A stretch of 64,000 nt of DNA, taken from positions 3,538,514 through 3,602,513 of the forward strand of contig NZ_CP098502.1 in assembly GCF_024220175.1 (NCBI RefSeq), in the 5' to 3' direction. The notes under the pieces are model-generated. The model did not search any database and was not told the DNA's origin. It worked only from the letters and a program-made list of their open reading frames with translations. This document shows, piece after piece, positions 18,169 to 26,339 of this stretch. The translations under genes were made by a program, and so were the position numbers. Source of the stretch: Paraconexibacter antarcticus (lineage in GTDB: Bacteria; Actinomycetota; Thermoleophilia; Solirubrobacterales; Solirubrobacteraceae). Positions within the stretch are counted from its first letter, which is position 1, and every line of letters starts with the position of its first letter.

Positions 18169-18393
18169 TCAGACCTCGGTGAGCATCAGCGCGCCGCAGT
18201 GGTTGCAGCGCATGTCCGCCGTCGAGGACATGCGGACGATCGTCCCGTGCTCACCGCAGTCGGGGCAGACCGAGAGCAGCTCGAAGCGGTGCAGGCAGTA
18301 GACGCACCGATAGCGCCCGGGGAGCGTCGACGGCCGCAGCCACGGCTCCTTGCACGCCGGGCACGACGGCCCGAGGTTGACGGACGACTCCAC
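18169..18393 (-). CDS. Small double zinc-ribbon protein
   Basis: A 74-residue protein, GTG start at 18393, with four CxxC pairs: CPAC, CVYC, CPDC and CNHC at roughly residues 11, 33, 45 and 65. These would make two zinc ribbons, with little else in the sequence. It has no recognised enzymatic domain; nucleic-acid or protein binding is plausible. Before the IS insertion it would have started 10 nt after the rsmB stop. The start codon is 11 bp from the target-site duplication, so its own coding region is intact. Confidence 0.75.
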   Translation of the reverse strand: MESSVNLGPSCPACKEPWLRPSTLPGRYRCVYCLHRFELLSVCPDCGEHGTIVRMSSTADMRCNHCGALMLTEV

Positions 18394-18403
18394 GGCCCCG
18401 AGT

Positions 18404-18407
18404 CTAG
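18404..18407. repeat. Target-site duplication CTAG, left copy
   Basis: CTAG flanks the insertion sequence on both sides (here and at 19406-19409). Because CTAG is its own reverse complement, it also extends the apparent terminal inverted repeats from 16 to 20 bp. Confidence 0.8.
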
Positions 18408-18423
18408 ATGGTTCGTTCCACGG
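18408..18423. repeat. Terminal inverted repeat, transposase 3' side
   Basis: 16 bp, ATGGTTCGTTCCACGG, identical to the reverse complement of 19390-19405. The similarity stops exactly after this block. Confidence 0.9.
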
Positions 18424-18428
18424 ATCGG

Positions 18429-19298
18429 TCAGGCGTAGTAGGCAGTGAGGTTGCGTGGTGGGCGGCCGAGGCGTTCGTTGAGAGCGATCGCGGCGGTGAG
18501 AGCGAGGAACTTGGCGGCCAGGCGGGTGCGGAGCGTGTGGAGCTCGCGGGCGCGGTGGTCCTCGAGGTTGAGCATGTCTTTGCATGTCCAGAAGATCGAT
18601 TCCACGCATTGCCGGATCGGGGCCAGGTGCGGCTCTTTGCCGGCCTCGTCCTTGCGTCGGGGGCGGACGATCGTGGCGCCGAGCGCGGAGGCTTGGGCGT
18701 GGAAGTCGCGGCCGGAGTAGCCCTTGTCGCCGATGACGGTGACCGGGCCGTTGCGGTGGCAGCGGGCGAGCATGTCCAGCGCGACGTCTCGTTCGCCCGT
18801 TTTCGGGGAGGTCAGGGCAAGGGCGCGTGGAGTGCCGTCGGTCGCGAACAGGCCGTGCAGGCGGAAGCCCCAGAAGAAGCGGGAATGGCTGGCGCAGTAG
18901 CCGTACTCCGCGGCGTTGCCCAGGGCGCTGCGGCGCGTCGTTTCGACCGAGCGACCGCATTCGACCGGTGTGCTGTCGACCACGAGCAGGTCGTCGTCAA
19001 AGCCGTTGGTGTGGCGGGCGAACTCGAGGATCAGCGCTTCGATTTTGTCCGACAGGCGCTGGCGGCGTTTGACGAAACCCGGGCGCTTGGGCAGTCGCGG
19101 GAACAGGTGCCCCAAGCGATGCGGTGCCATCGCCCAGAACTGCTCGTCAGAGCTGATCCGCAGTACCTGCTGAGCCACGCTCAACGTGACGACCTCCGCG
19201 TCGGTCAAGATCCGTTTGGCGTTCTTGCCCTTCGCAGGCAGGAGATCGTCGCAGGTGCAGTAAACAGCGATCAGCAGCAGGTCGAGGTCGGCGTCCAT
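18429..19298 (-). CDS. IS982-family transposase
   Basis: A 289-residue DDE transposase. The catalytic triad is visible as VVDSTPVECGRS (first Asp), VIGDKGYSG (second Asp) and CVESIFW (Glu). The segment YGYCASHSRFFWGFRLHG and the C-terminal LTAYYA are characteristic of the IS982 family. The length is normal and no frameshift or internal stop is seen, so the protein should be functional. It fills almost the whole element. Confidence 0.93.
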   Translation of the reverse strand: MDADLDLLLIAVYCTCDDLLPAKGKNAKRILTDAEVVTLSVAQQVLRISSDEQFWAMAPHRLGHLFPRLPKRPGFVKRRQRLSDKIEALILEFARHTNGFDDDLLVVDSTPVECGRSVETTRRSALGNAAEYGYCASHSRFFWGFRLHGLFATDGTPRALALTSPKTGERDVALDMLARCHRNGPVTVIGDKGYSGRDFHAQASALGATIVRPRRKDEAGKEPHLAPIRQCVESIFWTCKDMLNLEDHRARELHTLRTRLAAKFLALTAAIALNERLGRPPRNLTAYYA

Positions 19299-19389
19299 CG
19301 AGGCCCCCAGGGTCGGCGTTGGCGAGATAGCACCGCCGACTTCGACCTGCCTGCTTATGTCACCTGCCTACCCGACTCCTCCGCCCCCG

Positions 19390-19405
19390 CCGTGGAACGA
19401 ACCAT
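19390..19405. repeat. Terminal inverted repeat, transposase 5' side
   Basis: 16 bp, the perfect complement of 18408-18423. About 90 bp separate it from the transposase start codon at 19298, which is where the transposase promoter should lie. Confidence 0.9.
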
Positions 19406-19409
19406 CTAG
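19406..19409. repeat. Target-site duplication CTAG, right copy (contains the rsmB stop)
   Basis: On the minus strand the last three bases (19408-19406) read TAG and are the stop codon of rsmB, so the host gene keeps its natural end. Confidence 0.8.
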
Positions 19410-20707
19410 GCGGCGGGCTGGCCGGATCGTGTGGCTCCCGTCACCCGGGCGACCGAGAAGCCGTCCGTGCCGTCGACGTGCGGCAGCGTGCGGAAGCGGT
19501 CCTCGGACGCCAGGCGGTCCTCCGCGGCCGAGATGGTGCACGTCGCGTAGACGAGCGTGCCGCCCGGGGCGAGCGCGGCCTGCGCGGCCGCGAGGATCCG
19601 GTCCTGCACCACGACGAGGCCGGCGATCGCGTCCGGGGTGACCTTCCAGCGCAGGTCCGGGTGGGTCCGCAGGGTGCCGAGGCCCGAGCACGGCGGGTCG
19701 ACGAGGACGCGGTCGAACGGCCGGCCTGAGGTGAACGTCCGCGCGTCCGCCTGCACGACGGTCACGTTCGTCGCGTGCATCCGGCGGCAGGCGGCGGTGA
19801 GCGCGCGGGCGCGGCCGGGGTGACGCTCGACCGCGACGACCTCCCCCTCGGCCCGCATGAGCGCCGCGAGGTGGGTCGTCTTGCCGCCGGGGGCGGCGCA
19901 GAGGTCCAGGACGCGCTCGCCGGGCTGCGGGTCGAGGAACGGCGCGACCATCTGGGCCGCGCGCGACTGCGGGGTGATGACGCCGGCGCGGAAGAGCGGT
20001 GAGCCGGCGACGTCGAAGGGCCCCTCGACGACGAGCGCGTCGCCCTCACGGCGGCCGGGCGGGAGCGCGGCCTCGTCGACGTCGGCGAGGGTGTTGATGC
20101 GCAGGGCGAGCTCCGCGGGCTCGTTGTCGGCGGCGAGCAGGGCGCGGGTCGCGTCGGCGCCGAGCTCCTTCCACCAGAGCGTCACGAGCCACTGCGGGTG
20201 CGAGTGGCGGACGGCGGCGCCCGCGATCGTCTCGTCGCCGGGCAGCTCGATGCCCTCGCGCTGCAGGCGGCGCAGGACGGCGTTGACGAGCTTGTAGCCG
20301 TAGCTCGGCTTCGCGAGCTCGACGGCCTGGTCGACGGAGGCGTGGTCGGCCGTCCCGAGGAAGAGCTGCTCGTAGATGCCGAGGTGCAGGGCGGCCCGGA
20401 CGGGGGGCTCGAGCTTCTTGCCCGGCGCGAGGCGGGCGATGACCCAGTCGAGCGTGCCGCGGCGCTGGACCGCGCCGAACGCGAGCTGCTTGGCGAGGGC
20501 GCGGTCGCGGGGCTCGAGGCCCTCGGCCTCGGTCATCAGCGCGCGGTCGGCGTAGGCGTCCTGCTCGAGGACGCGGCGGACGACGGTCCACGCGGCGCGG
20601 CGGGCGGGGCTCACCGCGGCGCCGCGCTCCGGCAGGCGGGCCGCGGGGGGACGCGCGGCGGGGCGGGCGCCGGGGCCGGGCCCTCGCCGAGGGGCGGACG
20701 GGCTCAT
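19406..20707 (-). CDS. rsmB: 16S rRNA (cytosine-967-C5)-methyltransferase
   Basis: A 433-residue protein with an N-terminal NusB-like RNA-binding domain (residues about 30-165: RAAWTVVRRVLEQDAYADRA; VDQAVELAKPSYGYKLVNAV) and a C-terminal Rossmann methyltransferase. The SAM motif is LDLCAAPGGKTTHLA. The two catalytic-site cysteines are in DPPCSGLGTLR and YATCTIS. The ATG at 20707 overlaps the fmt stop by four bases; a longer open frame upstream lies inside fmt and is not RsmB-like. The TAG stop lies inside the target duplication of the adjoining IS, so the protein is full length. Confidence 0.95.
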   Translation of the reverse strand: MSPSAPRRGPGPGARPAARPPAARLPERGAAVSPARRAAWTVVRRVLEQDAYADRALMTEAEGLEPRDRALAKQLAFGAVQRRGTLDWVIARLAPGKKLEPPVRAALHLGIYEQLFLGTADHASVDQAVELAKPSYGYKLVNAVLRRLQREGIELPGDETIAGAAVRHSHPQWLVTLWWKELGADATRALLAADNEPAELALRINTLADVDEAALPPGRREGDALVVEGPFDVAGSPLFRAGVITPQSRAAQMVAPFLDPQPGERVLDLCAAPGGKTTHLAALMRAEGEVVAVERHPGRARALTAACRRMHATNVTVVQADARTFTSGRPFDRVLVDPPCSGLGTLRTHPDLRWKVTPDAIAGLVVVQDRILAAAQAALAPGGTLVYATCTISAAEDRLASEDRFRTLPHVDGTDGFSVARVTGATRSGQPAA

Positions 20708-21600
20708 CGGGCGGAAAGGTGGCCGCGCACGTAGGACGCGGCGTCCATCGGCTTGCCGCCGGGCGGCTGGACGCGGAGGAGCTCGAGGTCCCCGTAGAGC
20801 AGGCGGGTGCCGTCGGCGTGGAGGGTCGCCGCCGGGCCGCCGGTGCCGGGGTCGAGGGCGCGCGCCTCGATGACGCCGAGCATCGCGCCGCCCTCCTCGC
20901 CGAGCGCGATCCGCGCGCCGATGTGCGGCTGCAGGGCGCGGACGGTTCGCGCCATCGCGGCGGCGCCGGCGGCCGGGTCGAGCGTGCGGTCGGCGGCCGT
21001 GATCTTCTCCGCGTAGGTCACGCGGTCCTCCGGCTGCTCGGCGTACGGCAGGCCGGGGTGCGCGTCGAGGGCCTGGACGAGCAGCTCGGCGCCGACGCGC
21101 TCCAGGCGCTCCGAGAGCGTCCCGAAGGTGTCGCCGGGCGCGATCGGCTCGGTCCGGACGAGCCCGACGGGACCGCTGTCGAGCCCGGCGGTGAGCTGCA
21201 TGATCGCGACGCCGGTCTCGGCGTCCCCCGCCATGATCGCCCGCTCGATCGGGGCCGCGCCGCGCCACCGGGGCAGCAGCGACGGGTGGACGTTGAGGAT
21301 CTCATGGGCGTCGAGGAGGTCCTGCCGGACGAGGGCGCCGAATGCGCAGACGATGAGCACGCCGGGGGCGGCGGCCGCGATCCGCTCGCGGGCCTCGGGG
21401 GCGTTGACGTCCTCCGGCTGGAAGAGGTCGAGGCCGAGCTGCGCGGCGGTCGTCGCGACCGGCGGCGGGCTGAGCCTGCGGCCGCGGCCGGCGGGGCGGT
21501 CGGGCCTGGTGACGACGAGCTGCGGGCGGTGCGGCCCGGCGGCGAGGTGCTCGAGGATCGCGGCGGCGAAGGGCGAGGTCCCGAGGTAGACGGTCCTCAC
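20704..21600 (-). CDS. fmt: Methionyl-tRNA formyltransferase
   Basis: A 298-residue enzyme formylating initiator Met-tRNA with 10-formyl-tetrahydrofolate. Motifs are RTVYLGTSPFAAAILEHLA, the catalytic Asn-His in NVHPSLLPRWRGAAPIERAI, and the family's Asp in LDSGPV. The C-terminal OB-like tRNA-binding part is present (GGKPMDAASYVRGH). GTG start, 3 bp after the def stop. It is paired with def, as in most bacteria. Confidence 0.96.
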   Translation of the reverse strand: MRTVYLGTSPFAAAILEHLAAGPHRPQLVVTRPDRPAGRGRRLSPPPVATTAAQLGLDLFQPEDVNAPEARERIAAAAPGVLIVCAFGALVRQDLLDAHEILNVHPSLLPRWRGAAPIERAIMAGDAETGVAIMQLTAGLDSGPVGLVRTEPIAPGDTFGTLSERLERVGAELLVQALDAHPGLPYAEQPEDRVTYAEKITAADRTLDPAAGAAAMARTVRALQPHIGARIALGEEGGAMLGVIEARALDPGTGGPAATLHADGTRLLYGDLELLRVQPPGGKPMDAASYVRGHLSAR

Positions 21601-21603
21601 GGG

Positions 21604-22206
21604 CTAGGGATGTTCATCGTCGGCCAGCGCCTCGCGGAGGGCCCGCATGGCCTCCTTGCGCTGGCCGCGCGGCGTCCGGTCGAGGATGAGGACGCCGTCG
21701 AGGTGGTCGAGCTCGTGCTGGATGACCCGCGCCTCCAGGCCGCTCGCCTCGATCGACAGGGGCTCGCCCCACTCGTCCTGCGCGGACACCCGGACGTGCA
21801 CCGGGCGCTCGACGTCGACGTGGATGGCGGGCAGGCTCAGGCACCCCTCCTCGAGCCATTCCTCGTCCTTGGAGGACCACTCGATGACGGGGTTGACGAG
21901 GACGTTCAGCGGCGCGCCCTGCACGACGCGGTAGACGAAGAGGCGCTGCAGCAGGCCGACCTGCGTCGCGGCGAGGCCGACGCCGAGCGCGTCGTCCATC
22001 AGCTGGCCCATCGCCTCGGTCTGGGTGCGGAGGGCGTCGTCGAAGCGGGACACCTCGAGCGCCCGCGTCTTCAGGACCGGGTCGCCCCACTTGCGCACGC
22101 GCTTGAGCGCCTCCCGGCGGCGCGCCATGACCTCGGGGTCGGGCGCGGGCGGCGGGGAGACCTCGATGTCGGCGGGGTCGAGCTCCTGCAGTTCCTGGTC
22201 GGCCAT
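21604..22206 (-). CDS. def: Peptide deformylase
   Basis: A 200-residue metalloenzyme removing the formyl group from nascent proteins. All three family motifs are present: GVGLAATQVG (motif 1), EEGCLSLP with the metal Cys (motif 2) and QHELDHLDG, the HExxH motif (motif 3). The N-terminus is extended by some 35 acidic/proline-rich residues relative to the shortest homologues. A GGAAGG ribosome-binding site precedes the ATG. Confidence 0.96.
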   Translation of the reverse strand: MADQELQELDPADIEVSPPPAPDPEVMARRREALKRVRKWGDPVLKTRALEVSRFDDALRTQTEAMGQLMDDALGVGLAATQVGLLQRLFVYRVVQGAPLNVLVNPVIEWSSKDEEWLEEGCLSLPAIHVDVERPVHVRVSAQDEWGEPLSIEASGLEARVIQHELDHLDGVLILDRTPRGQRKEAMRALREALADDEHP

Positions 22207-22257
22207 TGCACCTTCCAGGGTACCGGCGGGACGCCCGCGCCACCGTCCCGTGACGGG

Positions 22258-24330
22258 CTACTGGGGGTCGACGTCGACGCTCAGCGCCACGCCGCGGTGC
22301 TCGCGCCCGCCGGCGACGCCGTCGACGACCCCGCGGACGAGCGCGATCGCCGCCGTCCGGTCGGACGCCTTGACGACGAGCTGGGCCCGCTCGCGACCGC
22401 GCAGGCGGAAGAGCCGCGCCGGCCCGAGGATCTGCGCGCCGGCGCCGGAGTCCGGCTCCCCCTCGCGCAGGCCGGTCGCGATCGTCGTCGCCGTCCTGAG
22501 CGCCGCGCCGGGCGCCTCCGCGCCGCAGACGACGCGGATGAGCGTCGCGAACGGCGGGTAGCGCAGCGCGCGCCGGCGGCCGAGCTCCGCGCGGAGGAAG
22601 CCGTCGCTGTCGTGCTGCGCCGCGAAGCGCAGCGACTCGGCCTCGGGATCGAGCGTCTGCACGAGGACGCGGCCGCCGGCGTGTCCGCGCCCGGCGCGCC
22701 CGGCGAGCTGCGTCACGAGCGCGAACGTCCGCTCCTCCGCCCGGAAGTCGGGGAAGCGCAGCGTGCTGTCGGCGTCGACGACGACGCCGAGGTCGACGTC
22801 GGGGAAGTCGTGGCCCTTGGCGACCATCTGCGTGCCGACGAGGATGCCGCGCTCGGCGCGCCCGAAGGCGGCGAGCACCTGCGCGCCGCGCCCGACGTCC
22901 GCGTCGAGGCGGAAGACCGGGACCCCGGCCTGGGCGAGGTCGTCGGCCAGGCGCTCGGTGCCCGTGCCGTGGCGGGCGATCGAGACGCCGCCGCACGTCG
23001 GGCAGCGCCGCGGGACGGGCTCGCGGTGGCCGCAGTGGTGGCAGGCCATCTCGCGCTGGGCGGCGTGGAGGACGAGCGTCACGTCGCACTGCGGGCACTC
23101 CCACGCGTGCCCGCAGGTCTGGCAGTTGAGGAAGTTCGACCAGCCGCGCCGGTTGAGGAGGACGATCGCTTTGCGCGCCCCCATGAGCGCCGCGTGCGTG
23201 TCCGGGTGCAGGGCGTTCGGGGCCGAGCGCATGTCGACGATGCGCACCGGCGGCATCCCCTGGCCGTCGACGCGCTCGGCGAGCTGCAGCCGCGGGATCG
23301 CGTTGATCGACTCGGGCCGCGGGGTCGCGGAGCCAACGACGAGGACCGCCCCGGCGGCCGCCGCCCGCTGCGCGGCGACGCCCCGGGCGTCGTAGCGCGG
23401 GTCGCCCTCGTGCTTATAGGAGCTGTCGTGCTCCTCGTCGACGATGACGAGCCCGAGGTCGCGCAGCGGGGCGAAGACGGCGCTGCGCGGACCGACGCAC
23501 ACCCGCGCCTCGCCGCGGTGCAGGCGCATCCACTCGTCGAGGCGCTCGCCGGCCGAGAGCTGCGAGTGCAGGACGGCGACCGTGTCCCCGAACCGCTCGG
23601 CGAAGCGCGCGACGATCTGCGGCGTCAGGCCGATCTCGGGGACGAGGACGAGGACCGACCGGCCCGCGGCGAGCGTCCGCTCGGCGGCCTGGAGGTAGAC
23701 CTCGGTCTTGCCGCTCCCCGTGACGCCGTGCAGCAGCAGCTGCTCGCCGGGTCCCGCGGCGGTGAGGCGGTCGATGGCGGCCTGCTGGGCGACGGTCGGC
23801 CGCGGGCGCTCGCGGACCGCGCCGACGGAGACCTGCAGCGGGACCCGGCGCACGACGCGCGGGACGATCGCGACGAGGCCCCGGCCCTCGAGGCGGCGGA
23901 GCGCCGCCGTGTCCCCGCCCGTGAAGCGGGGCAGCGAGTCGAGCAGCGCGCGCTGGGCGCCCGTCAGGCGGACCTCGGGGTCCCGCGCCGCGTCCGTCGC
24001 CTCCGCGTACAGGGCGGTCTTCGCACGCGCGCCGCCGGGCGGGAGCATGAGCTGGAGCGCCCGGGCGGGGGTCGAGCAGTACTCGTCGGCGATCCAGAAC
24101 GCGAGGTCGACGAGCTCCGGCGGTAGCGCCGGCTCGACGACCTTGCGCACGTCCACGACGTCGTGCTCGCTGTCGTCCGCCAGGCCCGTGACGACCGCGG
24201 GGACGTCCCGGTGGCCGAACGGGACGACGAGCCGCGTCCCTACGACCGCCCCCTCGGGCGCGCGGTAGTCGAACGGCCCACGCAGCGCGCGAGCCGTCGT
24301 CAGCGGCTCGACCTTCACCACGCGGGACAC
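22258..24330 (-). CDS. priA: Primosomal protein N' (PriA helicase)
   Basis: About 690 residues. The N-terminal 3'-DNA-binding region reads VVKVEPLTTARALRGPFDYRAPEG. The helicase core has Walker A GVTGSGKTEVYLQ, DEEH box VIVDEEHDSSYKHEGDPRYDARG and LLNRRGWSN. The inserted zinc region has CQTCGHAWECPQC, CHHCGH and CPTCGG. PriA restarts replication at repaired forks; many actinobacterial versions lack strong helicase activity, but here Walker A looks intact. I place the start at GTG 24330; an upstream ATG at 24354 would overlap the divergent gene. Confidence 0.94.
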   Translation of the reverse strand: MSRVVKVEPLTTARALRGPFDYRAPEGAVVGTRLVVPFGHRDVPAVVTGLADDSEHDVVDVRKVVEPALPPELVDLAFWIADEYCSTPARALQLMLPPGGARAKTALYAEATDAARDPEVRLTGAQRALLDSLPRFTGGDTAALRRLEGRGLVAIVPRVVRRVPLQVSVGAVRERPRPTVAQQAAIDRLTAAGPGEQLLLHGVTGSGKTEVYLQAAERTLAAGRSVLVLVPEIGLTPQIVARFAERFGDTVAVLHSQLSAGERLDEWMRLHRGEARVCVGPRSAVFAPLRDLGLVIVDEEHDSSYKHEGDPRYDARGVAAQRAAAAGAVLVVGSATPRPESINAIPRLQLAERVDGQGMPPVRIVDMRSAPNALHPDTHAALMGARKAIVLLNRRGWSNFLNCQTCGHAWECPQCDVTLVLHAAQREMACHHCGHREPVPRRCPTCGGVSIARHGTGTERLADDLAQAGVPVFRLDADVGRGAQVLAAFGRAERGILVGTQMVAKGHDFPDVDLGVVVDADSTLRFPDFRAEERTFALVTQLAGRAGRGHAGGRVLVQTLDPEAESLRFAAQHDSDGFLRAELGRRRALRYPPFATLIRVVCGAEAPGAALRTATTIATGLREGEPDSGAGAQILGPARLFRLRGRERAQLVVKASDRTAAIALVRGVVDGVAGGREHRGVALSVDVDPQ

Positions 24331-24343
24331 GGGGGCGAGGATA

Positions 24344-24820
24344 ATGGCCGCCATGGACCTCCACCCCGGCGAGCAGATCCTCTTCGCGGGCCGTCCGTCG
24401 TGGCGGTCGATCCTCGGCTTCTACGTCCTCGGCTTCCTCGGGGCGATCGTCGTCGGCGCGATCGTCAAGGCCGTCGACAAGACCGGCAGCGGCGTCCTCG
24501 CGTTCCTCGTGATCTTCGCGCTCGTCCTCCTCGTCGGCTTCCTCAAGCGCATCGGGACGACCTACACGATCACGAGCGAGCGGCTGCACATCCGCCGCGG
24601 CCTGCTCTCCCGCTCCGTCCAGCAGACGAAGCTCGAGCGCGTGCAGAACGTCAACACCGACCAGTCACTCCTCGAGCGCATCCTCCAGATCGGCACCGTC
24701 GACTTCGACACCGCGGGCACCGACGACTCGGACTTCACCTTCTCCGGCGTCGCGAACCCCGACGAGGTCGTGGCGGCGGTGGACCGGGCGCAGCGGCTGG
24801 ACCCACCGGCGGCCTCGTAG
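24344..24820 (+). CDS. Bacterial PH-domain membrane protein
   Basis: A 158-residue protein. MDLHPGEQILFAGRPSWRS is the usual opening of bPH2/YdbT-like proteins. Two hydrophobic segments follow (residues about 24-44 and 53-68), then a PH-fold region TTYTITSERLHIRRGLLSRS...TKLERVQNVNTDQSLLERILQIGTVDF. The role is unknown; such proteins often occur in membrane-stress contexts. A GAGG ribosome-binding site lies 3 nt before this ATG and 12 nt before a second ATG at 24353, which gives the more typical N-terminus. It is divergent from priA, with only about 13 bp between the starts. Confidence 0.85.
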   Translation: MAAMDLHPGEQILFAGRPSWRSILGFYVLGFLGAIVVGAIVKAVDKTGSGVLAFLVIFALVLLVGFLKRIGTTYTITSERLHIRRGLLSRSVQQTKLERVQNVNTDQSLLERILQIGTVDFDTAGTDDSDFTFSGVANPDEVVAAVDRAQRLDPPAAS

Positions 24821-24919
24821 GGCTGCCGCCTTCGCGGTGACGGGCGCCGACGTCCCCGGCGGCCGGGACGGCGGAGTCGGAGGCCGCCGGGCGTCCGCGG
24901 CGCGCTGCCCGCGAACGGG

Positions 24920-24956
24920 AATGCAGCCACTGTCGCTGAGCGACAGTGCCTGCATT
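24920..24956. repeat. 37-bp near-perfect palindrome
   Basis: Arms AATGCAG / CTGCATT (24920-24926, 24950-24956) and CACTGTCGCT / AGCGACAGTG (24928-24937, 24939-24948) are complementary, with a single C/C mismatch and one central G. It lies in the 234-bp gap between the converging PH-protein gene and metK. On the plus strand it is followed by a T-containing run (TTGTCGTTGTCC). It may be a terminator for the plus-strand gene, a protein-binding site, or a member of an extragenic palindrome family. The rest of the gap shows no gene. Confidence 0.6.
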
Positions 24957-24998
24957 GTCGTTGTCCCCGGCATCCGCAATCCGCGGTAGACGCACGAA

Positions 24999-25025
24999 GG
25001 GCCGCCCGCGCAACGCGGACGGCCC
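24999..25025 (-). terminator. Probable terminator hairpin after metK
   Basis: A 12-bp stem with one mismatch (GGGCCGCCCGCG against CGCGGACGGCCC) and a 3-nt loop, 30 bp past the metK stop. It is GC-rich with only a short T-containing tail, as is common for terminators in high-GC bacteria. Confidence 0.55.
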
Positions 25026-25054
25026 CTCGGCGCGGCAACAGCTTGTGAGGAGGC

Positions 25055-26272
25055 CTACAGCCCCGCAGCCGCCCGCAGCGCGTCGGCCTTGCCGGTCTTC
25101 TCCCACTCGAAATCGTCGTCCTCACGGCCGAAGTGGCCGTAGGCGGCGGTCTTCTTGTAGATCGGCCGGTGGAGCTTGAGCTCCTCGCGGAACGAGCCGG
25201 GCCGCAGGTCGAAGTGCGTGTCGACGAGCTCGGCGATCTTCGCGCGGCTGACCTTCTCGGTGCCGAACGTCTCGACCATGACGGAGACCGGGTGCGCGAC
25301 GCCGATGGCGTAGGCGACCTGGACCTCGGCGCGGTCGGCGAGGCCGGCGGCGACGATGTTCTTCGCGACCCAGCGCGCGGCGTAGGCGGCCGAGCGGTCG
25401 ACCTTCGACGGATCCTTGCCCGAGAAGGCGCCGCCACCGTGGCGGGCCATGCCGCCGTAGGTGTCGACGATGATCTTGCGGCCGGTCAGGCCGCAGTCGC
25501 CGACCGGGCCGCCGATGACGAAGACGCCCGTCGGGTTGACGAGGTAGTTCGCGTTCGTCCTGAGCTTGGCCTCGTCGTACATGTCGGCCGGGATGACCTT
25601 CGTGACGACCTCGTTCCAGAGGTCCTCGCGGATCGTCTTCTGCGTCGTGTCCTCGCCGTGCTGCGTGGAGATGAGGACCTTGACGACCTCGACGGGCTTG
25701 CCGTCGACGTAGCGGACGGTGACCTGGGTCTTGCCGTCGGGGCGCAGGTAGGGCAGCGTCCCGTCCTTGCGGACCGCCGACAGGCGGGCGGCGAGCTTAT
25801 GCGCCAGCGAGATCGGGAGCGGCATGAGCTCGGGCGTCTCGTTGGAGGCGTACCCGAACATCATCCCCTGGTCGCCCGCGCCGGCGATGTCGAGCTCGTC
25901 GGTGCCGCCCTCGGAGCGGACCTCATGGGCCTTGTCGACGCCCTGCGCGATGTCCGGCGACTGCTTGTCGATGGTCGTGATGACCGCGACGGCCTTGCCG
26001 TCGAAGCCGTACTCGCCCTTGTCGTAACCGATCTCGCAGACCGTGTCGCGCACGAGCTGCGGGATGTCGATCCACGCGTCGGTCGTGATCTCACCGGACA
26101 CGACGACGAGGCCGGTGTTGACCAGCGTCTCGCAGGCGACCCGGGCGTACGGCTCCTCGGCCAGGATGGCGTCGAGGATCGTGTCCGAGATCTGGTCGGC
26201 GATCTTGTCCGGGTGACCCTCGGTCACGGACTCGGAGGTGAACAGGTACTCGTTATCGGCGAACTGAGCCAT
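25055..26272 (-). CDS. metK: S-adenosylmethionine synthase
   Basis: A 405-residue enzyme making SAM from methionine and ATP. Clear motifs are [18 protein letters not shown] at the N-terminus, [12 protein letters not shown], the K+/phosphate-loop [20 protein letters not shown], and [13 protein letters not shown]. The length is normal. An AAAGGG ribosome-binding site precedes the ATG. Only 67 bp separate it from the upstream gene, too little for a classical SAM-I riboswitch. It supplies the methyl donor for the several methyltransferases in the window. Confidence 0.98.
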   Translation of the reverse strand: MAQFADNEYLFTSESVTEGHPDKIADQISDTILDAILAEEPYARVACETLVNTGLVVVSGEITTDAWIDIPQLVRDTVCEIGYDKGEYGFDGKAVAVITTIDKQSPDIAQGVDKAHEVRSEGGTDELDIAGAGDQGMMFGYASNETPELMPLPISLAHKLAARLSAVRKDGTLPYLRPDGKTQVTVRYVDGKPVEVVKVLISTQHGEDTTQKTIREDLWNEVVTKVIPADMYDEAKLRTNANYLVNPTGVFVIGGPVGDCGLTGRKIIVDTYGGMARHGGGAFSGKDPSKVDRSAAYAARWVAKNIVAAGLADRAEVQVAYAIGVAHPVSVMVETFGTEKVSRAKIAELVDTHFDLRPGSFREELKLHRPIYKKTAAYGHFGREDDDFEWEKTGKADALRAAAGL

Positions 26273-26304
26273 CGGGGCCCTTTCAAATCGGACGCTACGT
26301 GCAC

Positions 26305-26333
26305 GGAAACCGAGCCCCCAGGGCGAGGTTTCC
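26305..26333 (-). terminator. Hairpin between the DUF3352-type gene and metK
   Basis: GGAAACC / GGTTTCC (7 bp) with an inner GCCC / GGGC stem and a 3-nt loop, separated by a GA/GA internal mismatch. It starts 7 bp after the stop of the upstream gene, so termination before metK is likely. No U-tract follows. Confidence 0.5.
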
Positions 26334-26339
26334 GCTGGT

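Larger units (their letters stand above)
18408..19405 (-). mobile_element. IS982-family insertion sequence, complete, 998 bp
   Basis: The element is bounded by perfect 16-bp terminal inverted repeats (ATGGTTCGTTCCACGG at 18408-18423 and its complement at 19390-19405) and a 4-bp duplication CTAG. It encodes one intact transposase. The base composition is visibly less GC-rich than its surroundings, a sign of recent arrival. It is inserted between rsmB and the small zinc-ribbon gene, in the same orientation as the host operon. Perfect ends, intact transposase and intact duplication all indicate a recent and possibly active insertion. Confidence 0.93.

Noticed and set aside
20719..24126. An open frame of about 1135 codons on the plus strand
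   Set aside because: Antisense to fmt, def and priA, all of which have clear motifs on the minus strand. The composition is shadow-like.
26273..26339. SAM riboswitch upstream of metK
   Set aside because: Only 67 bp are available, mostly a terminator-like hairpin. No SAM aptamer features are visible.
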